A stretch of DNA of 64,000 bases from Odoribacter sp. Lineage in GTDB: Bacteria > Bacteroidota > Bacteroidia > Bacteroidales > Prolixibacteraceae. Numbering within the stretch: position 1 is the stretch's first letter; the number at the start of each line of letters is the position of its first letter. Where the stretch lies: positions 1 to 64,000 of the forward strand of contig PNOH01000012.1 in the NCBI GenBank assembly GCA_013824715.1, written 5' to 3'. Of the stretch, positions 35,401 to 44,085 are shown piece after piece. A program made the translations under genes and the position numbers. The notes under the pieces are model-generated. The model was not told where the DNA came from. It did no database searches and saw only the letters and a program-made list of their open reading frames with translations.

Positions 35401-35853
35401 ATGAAGATAAAATTTAATTGGGGAACCGGTATTGTGCTTGCCATGATTGTAATGATTGGAGGATTTATCTTTCTGGTATCGATCGCGGTCAGGCAGGATT
35501 ATGATTTGGTGGACAAGGACTACTACCAGAAATCAATCAAGTATCAGGAACATATAGAGAAAGTGCAGAAGACAGATGCCCTGGCTGAAAAAATAAAATT
35601 CGAACTTTCGGAGGCATCCTTGAGACTTACCTTCCCCAATCTGGCAACTTTTCAGGAGTATTCCGGTGACATTCATTTTTACAGTCCGGTTGCGGAAAAA
35701 AGGGACATGACGCTGAAAATCAAACTGGATAAAAATTACATCCAGTTTATTGATTTGAAAAACCTTGAAAAAGGACGATACCAGGTGAAAATTGACTGGA
35801 CGGCCAACCAAGTTTCGTATTATCAGGAAGAAGAGATATCGGTGGGGAATTAA
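35401..35853 (+). CDS. FixH family protein (CcoH)
   Basis: A 150-aa protein with one N-terminal membrane helix (GTGIVLAMIVMIGGFIFLVSIAV), then DYDLVDKDYYQKSIKYQEHIEK, the conserved stretch of the FixH family, and a periplasmic beta domain. FixH/CcoH helps assemble cbb3 oxidase. The ORF track starts 35 codons upstream in repeat DNA; the ATG at 35401 is correct. It lies between ccoG and the SafE-like gene, as in other cco loci. Confidence 0.88.
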   Translation: MKIKFNWGTGIVLAMIVMIGGFIFLVSIAVRQDYDLVDKDYYQKSIKYQEHIEKVQKTDALAEKIKFELSEASLRLTFPNLATFQEYSGDIHFYSPVAEKRDMTLKIKLDKNYIQFIDLKNLEKGRYQVKIDWTANQVSYYQEEEISVGN

Positions 35854-35855
35854 AA

Positions 35856-36020
35856 GTGGTCAGTGTTCAGTCGCAGTAAATCGTTGTCATTAGTTTCACG
35901 TCATTTAATTGTCAATAGCTACGCGTCATTATTGGTAGAATGCGGTTTGGCGACAATTGAATGACTATAAATGACAATTGAATGACTATGAATGACAATT
36001 GAATGACTATGATTAACTAA
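35856..36020. repeat. Composite repeat: CAGTGTTCAGTCGCAGT plus GTCATT/AATGAC inverted array
   Basis: It starts directly after the fixH stop codon with GTGGTCAGTGTTCAGTCGCA, then GTCATT units (CGTCATTTAATTGTC), a unique spacer, and three units of AATGACAATTGAATGACTAT. The layout equals the copy at 13359-13530. Confidence 0.7.
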
Positions 36021-36036
36021 GAATAACTCGCAATAT

Positions 36037-36753
36037 ATGGACTTCATCACACCTTTAACCATTGGCCTCATCGGCAGTTTTCATTGCATCGGGATGTGCG
36101 GGCCAATTGTGGTCGCGCTTCCGCTGAAAAAGCACAATCTGAGCGCAAAAATTGCCGGAGCGATTTTGTACAATTCAGGCAGGGTTCTCACTTACAGCAC
36201 GCTTGGAATTTTATTTGGCTTTCTTGGTCGGGGAATACACCTGGCAGGGTTTCAGCAATGGACATCCATTTTACTCGGTCTGGCAATGATTATCAGTGTT
36301 TTGTTTCCATTTCTTTTCCGTGAAAAAATCACAATCGGCAGCCTATTCAGCGGCATGGCATCGAGATTAATTATCAGGTTGAAAAAGCTTTTCACTGACC
36401 GTTCGTATTTTTCGCTGTTAATGATTGGATTGCTGAACGGATTGCTCCCTTGCGGACTGGTATATGTCGCCATTGCCGGGGCGATCAGTTCAGGAGCAGT
36501 ATTTTCCGGAGCGCTTTTCATGATGCTTTTCGGAATCGGAACCATTCCATTACTATTGGTTGCTACGCTTGCAAGTGATGCCATTGGGCAACGATTAAGA
36601 TCAAAAATGCAGAAAGTTGTTCCTTATTTTGTATTTATGCTTGGTGTGCTTTTTATCCTGAGAGGAATGTCACTGGGAATTCCGTTCATCAGCCCGGCCT
36701 CCGAAAAACTTACACCAAAAGAAATGGTTGAAAAAGGAAGCTGCTGCAAATAA
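36037..36753 (+). CDS. SafE/TauE-type (DsbD-like) membrane protein linked to cbb3 assembly
   Basis: A 238-aa membrane protein with six hydrophobic segments. The N-terminal motif GLIGSFHCIGMCGPIVVALPL is that of the CcoH/SafE-like DsbD_2 proteins found beside cco genes, and the conserved GLLPCGLVYVA lies near residue 135. It ends in CC. The family is named as sulfite exporter TauE/SafE, but beside cco genes a role in copper or redox delivery to the oxidase is more likely (inference). Confidence 0.85.
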   Translation: MDFITPLTIGLIGSFHCIGMCGPIVVALPLKKHNLSAKIAGAILYNSGRVLTYSTLGILFGFLGRGIHLAGFQQWTSILLGLAMIISVLFPFLFREKITIGSLFSGMASRLIIRLKKLFTDRSYFSLLMIGLLNGLLPCGLVYVAIAGAISSGAVFSGALFMMLFGIGTIPLLLVATLASDAIGQRLRSKMQKVVPYFVFMLGVLFILRGMSLGIPFISPASEKLTPKEMVEKGSCCK

Positions 36754-36820
36754 TTAGTGTATTTTTATAAACATTCATTACTGTTTGTGGTTTCTTAGGA
36801 CAAAAAGCCGTCAGACAAAA

Positions 36821-37735
36821 ATGAATAGCTGGAAACCAAAAATCAGGATGAACCAAAGTCGAAATTTCGGTATGCATCAAAATTACAGGTCACAAAATAA
36901 ATCTTCGAGGTTGATTGAGTTTGTTTTTCCATTATTTTCAGGAAAAACATTTCTTTTGATTTCATTCCTTGTTCTATACTCCGGAATTAATCTTTATGGT
37001 CAAAAAGCATTTGACGACCTTACCAAAGATCCTGAAATTGGAATAGTTGAACATTTAGATGATTTTCTTCCGACAGATATTTATTTGATTGATGAGAATA
37101 ACCAGCGTGTGGCGCTTACCGATTTAATTGATAAGCCTACCATCATTAATTGGGTGTATTACCGCTGCCCCGGGATTTGCAGTCCGCTTATGGAAGGGAT
37201 TGCCAGGGTTATGGAAGAGTCTGATCTTATTTCCGGGATTGATTATCAGGTTCTGACTATCAGTTTCGATCCGTTGGAAACCATAGATTTGGGTGTCAGG
37301 AAAAAGGCAAACTACCTGAACCTGGTGACCAAAAAAGAAACCATCAGCAAAGGCTGGAAATTTTTTGTTGCTGACAGCGCGAGTATTGCCAAAGGGACCA
37401 ACGCCACAGGTTTTAAATACAAAAGGGCAGGCAAAGATTTTACCCATGCAGCTTCGGTGACTGTTGTAAGTCCGAAAGGAAAAATCACCCGTTACCTGAA
37501 CGGAATCAATTTTCTGCCTTTCGATTTCAAAATGGCCATTATCGAATCATCAAAAGGCATGTCGGCCCCAACCATTAATAAAATACTTCAGTATTGCTTT
37601 TCATACGATCCGGTAGGACAGGCATACGTTTTGAATGTTACTAAAATTTCGGGCACCTTGATACTATTTATTGCCGTTCTGTTTTTCATGGTGCTGATTT
37701 TTAAACCCAAAAGAAAAATAAGTAAACAGTTATAA
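36821..37735 (+). CDS. SCO1/SenC family copper chaperone
   Basis: SCO proteins deliver copper to the CuA site of cytochrome oxidase subunit II. The product has an N-terminal membrane segment (TFLLISFLVLYSGI), a thioredoxin-like domain with the copper ligands in YRCPGICSPLMEG (CxxxC) and the histidine in DFTHAASVTVVSP, and a second hydrophobic segment at the C-terminus. The ORF track starts at a TTG; I chose the ATG at 36821, though later ATGs are possible. It lies 3 nt before subunit I of the caa3 oxidase, whose subunit II has a CuA site. Confidence 0.9.
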   Translation: MNSWKPKIRMNQSRNFGMHQNYRSQNKSSRLIEFVFPLFSGKTFLLISFLVLYSGINLYGQKAFDDLTKDPEIGIVEHLDDFLPTDIYLIDENNQRVALTDLIDKPTIINWVYYRCPGICSPLMEGIARVMEESDLISGIDYQVLTISFDPLETIDLGVRKKANYLNLVTKKETISKGWKFFVADSASIAKGTNATGFKYKRAGKDFTHAASVTVVSPKGKITRYLNGINFLPFDFKMAIIESSKGMSAPTINKILQYCFSYDPVGQAYVLNVTKISGTLILFIAVLFFMVLIFKPKRKISKQL

Positions 37736-37738
37736 TTT

Positions 37739-39352
37739 ATGCAAACAGCAGCTCAAATTCCACACGACGTAAGCTACCTCGACTACAAGGGGAAATACAA
37801 AGGAATATTCAGTTGGATTTTCTCGACCGATCATAAGCGTATTTCGTTGTTGTACCTGTACTCCATGTTGACCATGTTCACCATTGGGGTTCTTCTCGGA
37901 CTAGCCATGAAACTTGAATTAATTGCACCGGGAAAAACAATCATGGATCCGCAAACATACAATGCGGTATTTACGGTTCATGGCGTAATCATGATTTTCA
38001 TGATTGTAATACCAGGTCTTCCGGCGGTATTTGGCAACTTTATGCTCCCAATCATGATTGGGGCCAAGGATGTGGCCTTTCCGAAAGTGAACCTGTTGTC
38101 GTGGTACTTCTATGTTCTTGGAGCCATTCTGGTCATTTCATCAGTATTGTTCGGAAATGGGACGCCTGATACCGGATGGACTTTTTATGCGCCATACAGT
38201 TTTAAAACAGGGACCAACCTCCTTCCGGCTATATTCGGGGCCTTCATTTTAGGATTTTCGTCAATTTTAACCGGCTTGAATTTTATTGTGACTATTCACC
38301 GTATGCGCGCCCCGGGCATGACCTGGCTGAAAATGCCGCTATTTCCATGGTCATTGTATGGCACTGCCTGGATTCAATTGCTGGCCACGCCGGTAATAGG
38401 AATTACCCTTGTTTTGGTGGCTCTCGAACGTATTTTCGGCATCGGGGTTTTTGACCCGACTTTAGGTGGCGATCCGATTTTATATCAGCACCTCTTTTGG
38501 ATATATTCCCATCCGGCGGTTTATGTAATGATCCTTCCGGCCATGGGCGCCGTTTCTGAAATTATACCGACCTTCTCACAAAAACATATTTTCGGTTACA
38601 GGGCCATTATCGCTTCAACATTGGCCATTGCCTTTGTTGGTTACTTTGTATGGGGGCATCACATGTTTACTTCAGGAATGAGCGGAACGGCACAATATAC
38701 ATTTTCCATCCTGACCTTTTTAGTTGCCATTCCAAGCGCTATTAAAGTGTTCAACTGGATTTCGACCATGCATAAAGCATCCATTAATCCTGAAATACCC
38801 TTTTTGTGGGCGGTCACCTTTATTTTTATTTTCATGATTGGAGGCCTTTCCGGATTGGTACTCGGGGCATTGGCTACCGACGTTTATGTACACGATACCG
38901 CTTTTGTGGTGGCACACTTCCATTTTATTGTATTTGGCGGAGTTGGTTTTTCATTCTTCGGCGCTATCCATTATTGGTTCCCAAAAATGTTCGGACGCAT
39001 GTACGATAAGGTTTGGGCAAAAGTGGGATGGGCTTTTTTTACCATTGGTTTCCTGACACTTTATTCGCCCATGTTTTATCTCGGAATGCTCGGAATGCCG
39101 CGTCGTTACTATGATTACCTTCCCGAATTTCACGCAGCAAATATCCTTTCATCGCTGGGTTCGTGGGTCATGACCTTTGGTTTATTGATTGTGGTCATCA
39201 ACCTGTTCCGGTCGGTTAAAATCGGTGCGATTGCAGAAATTAATCCCTGGAAAGGTAAAACACTGGAATGGACAGTTCCCTCACCGCCTCCGGTTGAGAA
39301 TTTTGAAGAAATACCTGTTTATGGTGAAAAAGACGGACCTTACGAATACTAA
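37739..39352 (+). CDS. ctaD: Cytochrome c oxidase subunit I (A2-type caa3)
   Basis: This is the heme-copper catalytic subunit of a proton-pumping terminal oxidase. The 537-aa, 12-helix protein has the heme ligand region FTVHGVIMIFMIVIPG, the CuB and cross-linked tyrosine segment WIYSHPAVYVMILPAMG, GHHMFTSGM, and VVAHFHFIVFGG. The YSHPxVY form instead of GHPEVY places it in the A2 subfamily, in which the D-channel glutamate is replaced by the Tyr-Ser pair. It heads the caa3 structural genes, right after the SCO gene. Confidence 0.96.
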   Translation: MQTAAQIPHDVSYLDYKGKYKGIFSWIFSTDHKRISLLYLYSMLTMFTIGVLLGLAMKLELIAPGKTIMDPQTYNAVFTVHGVIMIFMIVIPGLPAVFGNFMLPIMIGAKDVAFPKVNLLSWYFYVLGAILVISSVLFGNGTPDTGWTFYAPYSFKTGTNLLPAIFGAFILGFSSILTGLNFIVTIHRMRAPGMTWLKMPLFPWSLYGTAWIQLLATPVIGITLVLVALERIFGIGVFDPTLGGDPILYQHLFWIYSHPAVYVMILPAMGAVSEIIPTFSQKHIFGYRAIIASTLAIAFVGYFVWGHHMFTSGMSGTAQYTFSILTFLVAIPSAIKVFNWISTMHKASINPEIPFLWAVTFIFIFMIGGLSGLVLGALATDVYVHDTAFVVAHFHFIVFGGVGFSFFGAIHYWFPKMFGRMYDKVWAKVGWAFFTIGFLTLYSPMFYLGMLGMPRRYYDYLPEFHAANILSSLGSWVMTFGLLIVVINLFRSVKIGAIAEINPWKGKTLEWTVPSPPPVENFEEIPVYGEKDGPYEY

Positions 39353-39370
39353 ATAAAAATTAACACTTTT

Positions 39371-39991
39371 ATGGAACATGTAGCACAACATTCAGATCCG
39401 CACTACGATCCGGAAGCATCCAAACTGGGAATGTGGCTTTTTATATTTACCGAACTTCTCCTTTTTGGCGGATTGTTCATCGTTTATTCCATCTACCGTT
39501 TTCTTAACCCGGAAGCCTTTCAGATGGCAGCCCATGAATTAAATATTACCATTGGAGCAATCAATACTATTATTCTTCTGGTGAGCAGTATGACCATTGC
39601 CATGTCAACCTCAGCGCTTCAGCAGAAGAACAAAGGATTAACAGTGCTGTTGCTTGAAATTACCATCATGCTGGCGCTTATTTTCCTCATTAATAAATAT
39701 TTTGAATGGGGAGTCAAATTTGAACACGGCATTTGGCCGGGATCTCAGCATTTGATCAACGATATGGGGCAGGGTGAAATCCTGTTCTTCGGGTTATATT
39801 TTGTGATGACCGGATTGCATGCCCTGCACATCGTCATCGGTATGATCATCATTATTGTTGCTTTGAGGAGAGTTCAGAAAGGCACCGTACATGCTGACCG
39901 GCCTTCGTTGCTCGAAAATGCAGGTCTATACTGGCACCTCGTTGACCTGATCTGGATTTTCCTGTTTCCTTTATTCTATCTGATTCATTAA
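39371..39991 (+). CDS. ctaE: Cytochrome c oxidase subunit III
   Basis: A 206-aa protein with five hydrophobic segments. KLGMWLFIFTELLLFGGLF, ATGLHALHI-like GLHALHIVIGM and the C-terminal YWHLVDLIWIFLFPLFYL are standard for the short bacterial subunit III. It lies 18 nt after subunit I. Confidence 0.95.
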   Translation: MEHVAQHSDPHYDPEASKLGMWLFIFTELLLFGGLFIVYSIYRFLNPEAFQMAAHELNITIGAINTIILLVSSMTIAMSTSALQQKNKGLTVLLLEITIMLALIFLINKYFEWGVKFEHGIWPGSQHLINDMGQGEILFFGLYFVMTGLHALHIVIGMIIIIVALRRVQKGTVHADRPSLLENAGLYWHLVDLIWIFLFPLFYLIH

Positions 39992-40006
39992 GAAATTCTC
40001 ATTACT

Positions 40007-40291
40007 ATGGAAAACGAAAAACATCATATTGTACCCTATAAAATATATTTCTATATCCTCATTGCATTGATTACCTTTACTTTCATGTCAATCGGGATAA
40101 CCAAAATCAATCTGGGTGAATATTCGGTATTGGGAGCCATGATTTTTGCGACCATTAAATCCATTCTGGTTTTAACCTGGTTCATGCACCTCAAATTCGA
40201 TCAGCCCTTTCTGCGCTTCATGGTTGGATTTGTATTTCTGGTGTTCCTTGCGGTTATATTCATTACATTTTTAGATTACTATTTCAGATAA
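40007..40291 (+). CDS. ctaF: Cytochrome c oxidase subunit IV
   Basis: A 94-aa protein with three hydrophobic helices (IYFYILIALITFTFMSIGI; AMIFATIKSILVLTWFMHL; FMVGFVFLVFLAVIFITFL). The motif KSILVLTWFMHLK is typical of bacterial subunit IV. It sits between subunits III and II. Confidence 0.92.
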   Translation: MENEKHHIVPYKIYFYILIALITFTFMSIGITKINLGEYSVLGAMIFATIKSILVLTWFMHLKFDQPFLRFMVGFVFLVFLAVIFITFLDYYFR

Positions 40292-40295
40292 AGCT

Positions 40296-41243
40296 ATGTA
40301 TATCCTATTATCTACAACTAATGCATCTAATTTCGTTACCGGCGTTGATAAGGCTTTCCTGATTATCCTGGGCATTTCTTTTGCTTTTCTGATCGGGTTG
40401 ACCTTTACCATGTTGTATTTCATATACAAGTACAACAACAAAAAGAACCCTCAGGCCACTCAAATAAAGGGTAGCACTAAGCTCGAAATTATCTGGACTG
40501 TAATTCCTACCATTCTGGTTCTGGTCATGTTCTACTATGGCTGGGCAGGATGGGCTCCGATGCGAAAAGCTCCGGATGACAGTTTTAACATTCAGGTTAC
40601 AGGCCGGATGTGGAATTTTACTTTTCAGTACGAAAACGGTAAAAAGACCGATACCCTTTTTGTTCCGATGAACAAAGCAATAAAGCTGAACCTGGTTTCG
40701 CTCGATGTGATACACAGCCTTTACATTCCTTCGTTCAGGGTAAAAGAAGATGTTGTTCCGGAGCGTGATAAATTTGTATGGTTTATACCTCAACGGGAAG
40801 GTATTTACGAATTATTCTGTACCGAATACTGTGGAATGAACCACTCCTACATGTACAACTGGGTAAAAGTGATGCCTGAAGCAGATTTCAACAAATGGTA
40901 TGTTGACACAACCAAACGGTTAGATGTTGCAGCAGTTGACTCGCCCACTGAAAACGGAAAACGTATCATGAAAAACATTGGCTGCTTTGCCTGCCATTCG
41001 GTTGACGGATCAAAATTGGTCGGTCCATCATTCAAGGGCCTCTATGGACATCAGGCAACAGTTATCTCAGGCGGGAACGAACGTGAATTTACTGTTGACG
41101 ACGAATATATTAAACGCTCCATTTTTGACCCGAATGCCGATGTGGTGAAAGGATTCAGTAAAGGATTGATGTTATCCTATACCGGACAATTGTCGGAAAA
41201 CGATGTCAAACAAATTACGGAATATTTGAAAACACTTAAATGA
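40296..41243 (+). CDS. ctaC: Cytochrome c oxidase subunit II with C-terminal cytochrome c (caa3 type)
   Basis: A 315-aa subunit II with two N-terminal membrane helices, a cupredoxin domain with the CuA site (DVIHSLYIPSF for the first His, then CTEYCGMNHSYM), and a fused cytochrome c domain with the heme motif CFACHSVDG (about residue 228). The fusion makes this a caa3 oxidase. The gene is at the end of the structural genes rather than before subunit I. Its stop overlaps the start of heme o synthase by ATGA. Confidence 0.95.
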   Translation: MYILLSTTNASNFVTGVDKAFLIILGISFAFLIGLTFTMLYFIYKYNNKKNPQATQIKGSTKLEIIWTVIPTILVLVMFYYGWAGWAPMRKAPDDSFNIQVTGRMWNFTFQYENGKKTDTLFVPMNKAIKLNLVSLDVIHSLYIPSFRVKEDVVPERDKFVWFIPQREGIYELFCTEYCGMNHSYMYNWVKVMPEADFNKWYVDTTKRLDVAAVDSPTENGKRIMKNIGCFACHSVDGSKLVGPSFKGLYGHQATVISGGNEREFTVDDEYIKRSIFDPNADVVKGFSKGLMLSYTGQLSENDVKQITEYLKTLK

Positions 41244-42109
41244 TCAAAACCAGTATTTCATCCTGGATAAAAATAATTTCGGAGCTGGGCAAAGTACGTA
41301 TTTCTTTGCCCATTGCTTTGTCTGCCTATACCGGATACGCGCTGAAGACAGGGACATTTGACGGGCAGGCGATGATGCTAATGGCTGGGGTTTTCCTGAT
41401 GTCGTGCAGTTCAGGAGCTATTAACCACCTTCAGGAATATCAAACTGACGCGTTGATGCCCCGAACCAAAAACCGGCCAATTCCTTCAGGAAAAATTTCA
41501 CCGAAAGGCGCGTTTTGGGTTGCGCTTTCATTTTTTGCTTATGGCGCATTCATTTTAATCACAAATTTTCCAATCCTAGTTTTTCTTACCAGTTTACTGA
41601 CTTTGCTTTCGTACAACGCGATTTATACCCCGCTTAAAAAAATAACCGCATTTGCCGTAGTTCCGGGGTCGTTGGTTGGGGCATTGCCGCCATACATTGG
41701 CTGGTTTGCAGGTGGCGGGGATTGGTTGAACGGAGATATTTTCTGGGTTGCGCTGTTCTTTTTTATTGGTCAGATTCCGCATTTCTGGCTGTTGTTGCTC
41801 ATGTTTGGCAAAGAATATGAACTGGCCGGATTCCCAAGCCTGCACTCGGTATTCAGCGATAACCAGATCAAACGGCTAAGTTTTACCTGGATCCTGGCAA
41901 CTATCGCCACAGCCATTGTTGTTTCGCTGGAAGTACTTCAGGGCAGCGTTTTGATGTTTTTTCTGCTCCTGTATATTTTCTATGCCCTGTTTTCCCTTTC
42001 AGCCAGTATGCTGGTACAACACGACATAAAAGCACGCCCGGCCTTTTTTAAACTGAATTTCCTGTACCTGATGATGATGATCGTTTTGATTGCCGATAGT
42101 CTGTTTTAA
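41240..42109 (+). CDS. ctaB: Protoheme IX farnesyltransferase (heme o synthase)
   Basis: This UbiA-superfamily membrane enzyme adds a farnesyl group to heme b, giving heme o, the precursor of heme a for the oxidase encoded upstream. The 289-aa protein has the first aspartate-rich region NHLQEYQTDALMPRTKNRPIPSG and the second part around QIPHFWLLLLMFGKEYELAGFP. It is translationally coupled to subunit II by a 4-nt overlap. No heme a synthase gene (ctaA) is seen nearby. Confidence 0.93.
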   Translation: MIKTSISSWIKIISELGKVRISLPIALSAYTGYALKTGTFDGQAMMLMAGVFLMSCSSGAINHLQEYQTDALMPRTKNRPIPSGKISPKGAFWVALSFFAYGAFILITNFPILVFLTSLLTLLSYNAIYTPLKKITAFAVVPGSLVGALPPYIGWFAGGGDWLNGDIFWVALFFFIGQIPHFWLLLLMFGKEYELAGFPSLHSVFSDNQIKRLSFTWILATIATAIVVSLEVLQGSVLMFFLLLYIFYALFSLSASMLVQHDIKARPAFFKLNFLYLMMMIVLIADSLF

Positions 42110-42145
42110 GGAATGAAATACATATATTTACAAAAAAATACATCC

Positions 42146-42460
42146 ATGCAGGTCGGGTTACAAATGAAATTGAAAGCTATGCTCTGGGATATACCTGATA
42201 GCCAGAGACTGGAAATTGCAAACAATATCCTTTCAAATCCTGTTGAAACTTTTCGTGAGAGCGACGAACTCTTTATTAAAGCACTTAACAGCTTGAAATG
42301 GTACGAATTAACGAAACTTCTGGGCAAACAGAATTTGCTCGTTCTGCTTACAGATACTACCATTCGAAAACTTTACCCTGTTCAACGAAGAACATACTAT
42401 ACCAATGCACGCCGATTATTATCAAAATACTCTGTATCCACTTCAGGACAAAGTGCTTAG
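42146..42460 (+). CDS. Putative antitoxin-like partner of the AbiEii protein (DUF6922-like)
   Basis: A 104-aa protein beginning MQVGLQMKLKAMLWDIPDSQRLE, with NILSNPVETFRESDELFIKALNSLKWYELTKLLG following. This pattern (short leader, LWD, then a helical region with YELTKLLG and a basic tail) resembles proteins encoded just upstream of AbiEii-type nucleotidyltransferases in Bacteroidota, where they may act as the antitoxin. It overlaps the next gene by 56 nt in another frame. A TATATTTA box (42123-42130) lies inside the longer ORF of the track, so I start at 42146. Confidence 0.6.
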   Translation: MQVGLQMKLKAMLWDIPDSQRLEIANNILSNPVETFRESDELFIKALNSLKWYELTKLLGKQNLLVLLTDTTIRKLYPVQRRTYYTNARRLLSKYSVSTSGQSA

Positions 42461-43091
42461 AATTGTCGAAAAACTCCCTGTAGATTTTTATCTTACGGGT
42501 GGAACAGCTTTAAGCAGAGCCTATCTGCATCATCGTTATTCCGATGACCTGGATTTTTTTGTCAATAGCATAATTGATTTTAAATCACAGGTAAACACAA
42601 TAATTAAAGAGTTTGGCAAATCGGGTATTGGTTTTGAAACAACTGTCGCTGATGAAGGATTTGCGCGTATTTTTGTTTTTGAAGCAAGCAACTCATTGAA
42701 AATCGATTTTGTAAACGACATTCCTTTTCGCAGTGGCCAACCCATCAAAACTTCTCTTTTTGACAAGACAGACAACCTGAACAATATACTATCGAATAAG
42801 ATAACTGCATTGGGCCGTTATTCTGCAAAAGATGTAGTTGACATTGTTTTTATTTGTAAAAACCATCGGTTTAATTGGGAAAGCATATTCAACGATGCAA
42901 CGGAGAAAGACCTTTGGGTTAACCCAATAAATGCATCTGAGGTTTTGGAACAGTTCCCAATCGAAAAGCTACAAGAAATAGTCTGGACTAATCAATCGCC
43001 TTCAGGCGAATGGATTAAAGACCTTATAAATCAAATTATATCTGATATTCTTGATGGAAGTGGCAATTCTTTGTACAATCAATCGGAATAA
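42405..43091 (+). CDS. AbiEii/AbiGii-family nucleotidyltransferase (toxin-like)
   Basis: A 228-aa protein with the nucleotidyltransferase signature FYLTGGTALSRAYLHHRYSDDLDFF (about residues 27-51), the conserved GG-x-AL and H-R-x-SxDLDFF pattern of AbiEii toxins. LKIDFVNDIPF supplies the third acidic residue. Members act as toxins in type IV toxin-antitoxin and abortive-infection systems. Together with the small gene upstream it may form a phage-defence or toxin-antitoxin module between the oxidase and DUF302 genes. Activity is inferred from family. Confidence 0.85.
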   Translation: MHADYYQNTLYPLQDKVLRIVEKLPVDFYLTGGTALSRAYLHHRYSDDLDFFVNSIIDFKSQVNTIIKEFGKSGIGFETTVADEGFARIFVFEASNSLKIDFVNDIPFRSGQPIKTSLFDKTDNLNNILSNKITALGRYSAKDVVDIVFICKNHRFNWESIFNDATEKDLWVNPINASEVLEQFPIEKLQEIVWTNQSPSGEWIKDLINQIISDILDGSGNSLYNQSE

Positions 43092-43189
43092 ATTTTGAAG
43101 AATTAATTGGGTCATCCCTGAAGTCAGGAATCCTTTAAACAAATCTCCCATCTATCTGTTTCAATTTCATACTTAAAAAATTCTACACC

Positions 43190-43651
43190 ATGTTTTTAGC
43201 AGGACTATTTTCAGGAATTGTGATCTTCGGTTTGCTCATCCTTTTTGTCTTTCCCAAATTAATGTTCATTGTAAGTGAAAGCAAATACGATATGGACAAA
43301 ACCGCCGAGTTAATTACGGAATCAGTAAATGAACACAACTGGAGTTTACCGCATCAGTACGACCTTCAGCAAATTTTGGCCGGAAAAGGTTTTGAAGTCA
43401 AACCCGTAAAAGTTTATTCAGTTTGCAAACCGAATATTGCTTTCCGTGTTCTGGGCGAGAGCTCCATACAACATCTTTCGGCCATTATGCCATGCCGGAT
43501 CTCAATCTATGAAAAAGCGAACGGCAAAACCTATATTTCGAGAATGAATGCAAGTCTGATTGCCAGACTTTTGGGAGGAAAAGCTGCATCGGTCATGGTT
43601 GAAGCTGGCCAGGGCAGCGAAGAAATTCTGAAAGCGGTGGTTAAATTGTAA
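43190..43651 (+). CDS. DUF302 domain protein, membrane anchored
   Basis: A 153-aa protein with an N-terminal membrane helix (LFSGIVIFGLLILFVFPKL) and a DUF302 domain: VNEHNWSLPHQYDLQQ, VKPVKVYSVCKPNIAFRVL and the segment MPCRISIYEK. The family is small, with no firm biochemical role; some members are linked to redox or sulfur genes. It is next to the HMA lipoprotein gene. Confidence 0.8.
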   Translation: MFLAGLFSGIVIFGLLILFVFPKLMFIVSESKYDMDKTAELITESVNEHNWSLPHQYDLQQILAGKGFEVKPVKVYSVCKPNIAFRVLGESSIQHLSAIMPCRISIYEKANGKTYISRMNASLIARLLGGKAASVMVEAGQGSEEILKAVVKL

Positions 43652-43654
43652 ATT

Positions 43655-43731
43655 TGTGGTCATTCATGGTCATTAGTTATACGTCATTCCTTGTAAGCGC
43701 TACTCGAAATTGCAGTGCAAACTACGAATGA
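43655..43731. repeat. GTCATT/AATGAC inverted repeat copy after the DUF302 gene
   Basis: GGTCATTCATGGTCATT, ACGTCATT, a unique spacer, and AATGACC follow the DUF302 stop by a few bases. It is a shorter member of the family seen at 13359-13530 and 35856-36020, without the CAGTGATCAG module. Confidence 0.55.
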
Positions 43732-43768
43732 CCTTTTTCCTGAAAATTAAATCCTAAATCAAACCCAA

Positions 43769-44071
43769 ATGAAACCTTTTATCCTGATTGCTGCTCTTGT
43801 AATAAGCCTGGCAGCCTGTGCACCCAAACAAGCCCCAAAGGAAAAAGCTGCACCGGTAATGGTCGAAGCCAACCTGAAAGTGGAAGGCATGTCATGCGAC
43901 GGATGTGAATTGACCATCGCCAAAGGTGTTAATCTGCTGGCCGGTATTGATAGCATCAGCGCCAATCACGAAGATTCTACAGCCTTTGTCCGGTTCGATT
44001 CAAACAAAACCAATCTGGCAGAAATTTCGAAAGCCATTGAAGGCCGGGGATATGTAGTAGCTTCGAAATAG
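43769..44071 (+). CDS. Heavy-metal-associated (HMA) domain lipoprotein
   Basis: A 100-aa protein with a lipoprotein signal peptide (LIAALVISLAAC, cleavage before the Cys at residue 17) and one HMA domain with the metal-binding motif GMSCDGC (about residues 40-46). It should be a lipid-anchored copper- or other metal-binding protein in the cell envelope. Its closeness to two copper oxidases is suggestive, but no operon link exists. Confidence 0.85.
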   Translation: MKPFILIAALVISLAACAPKQAPKEKAAPVMVEANLKVEGMSCDGCELTIAKGVNLLAGIDSISANHEDSTAFVRFDSNKTNLAEISKAIEGRGYVVASK

Positions 44072-44085
44072 TTTTCAGCCGACAG

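Noticed and set aside
36037-36753. Sulfite exporter
   Set aside because: The family name suggests it, but the HCIGMCG motif and the cco/SCO neighbours fit oxidase assembly better.
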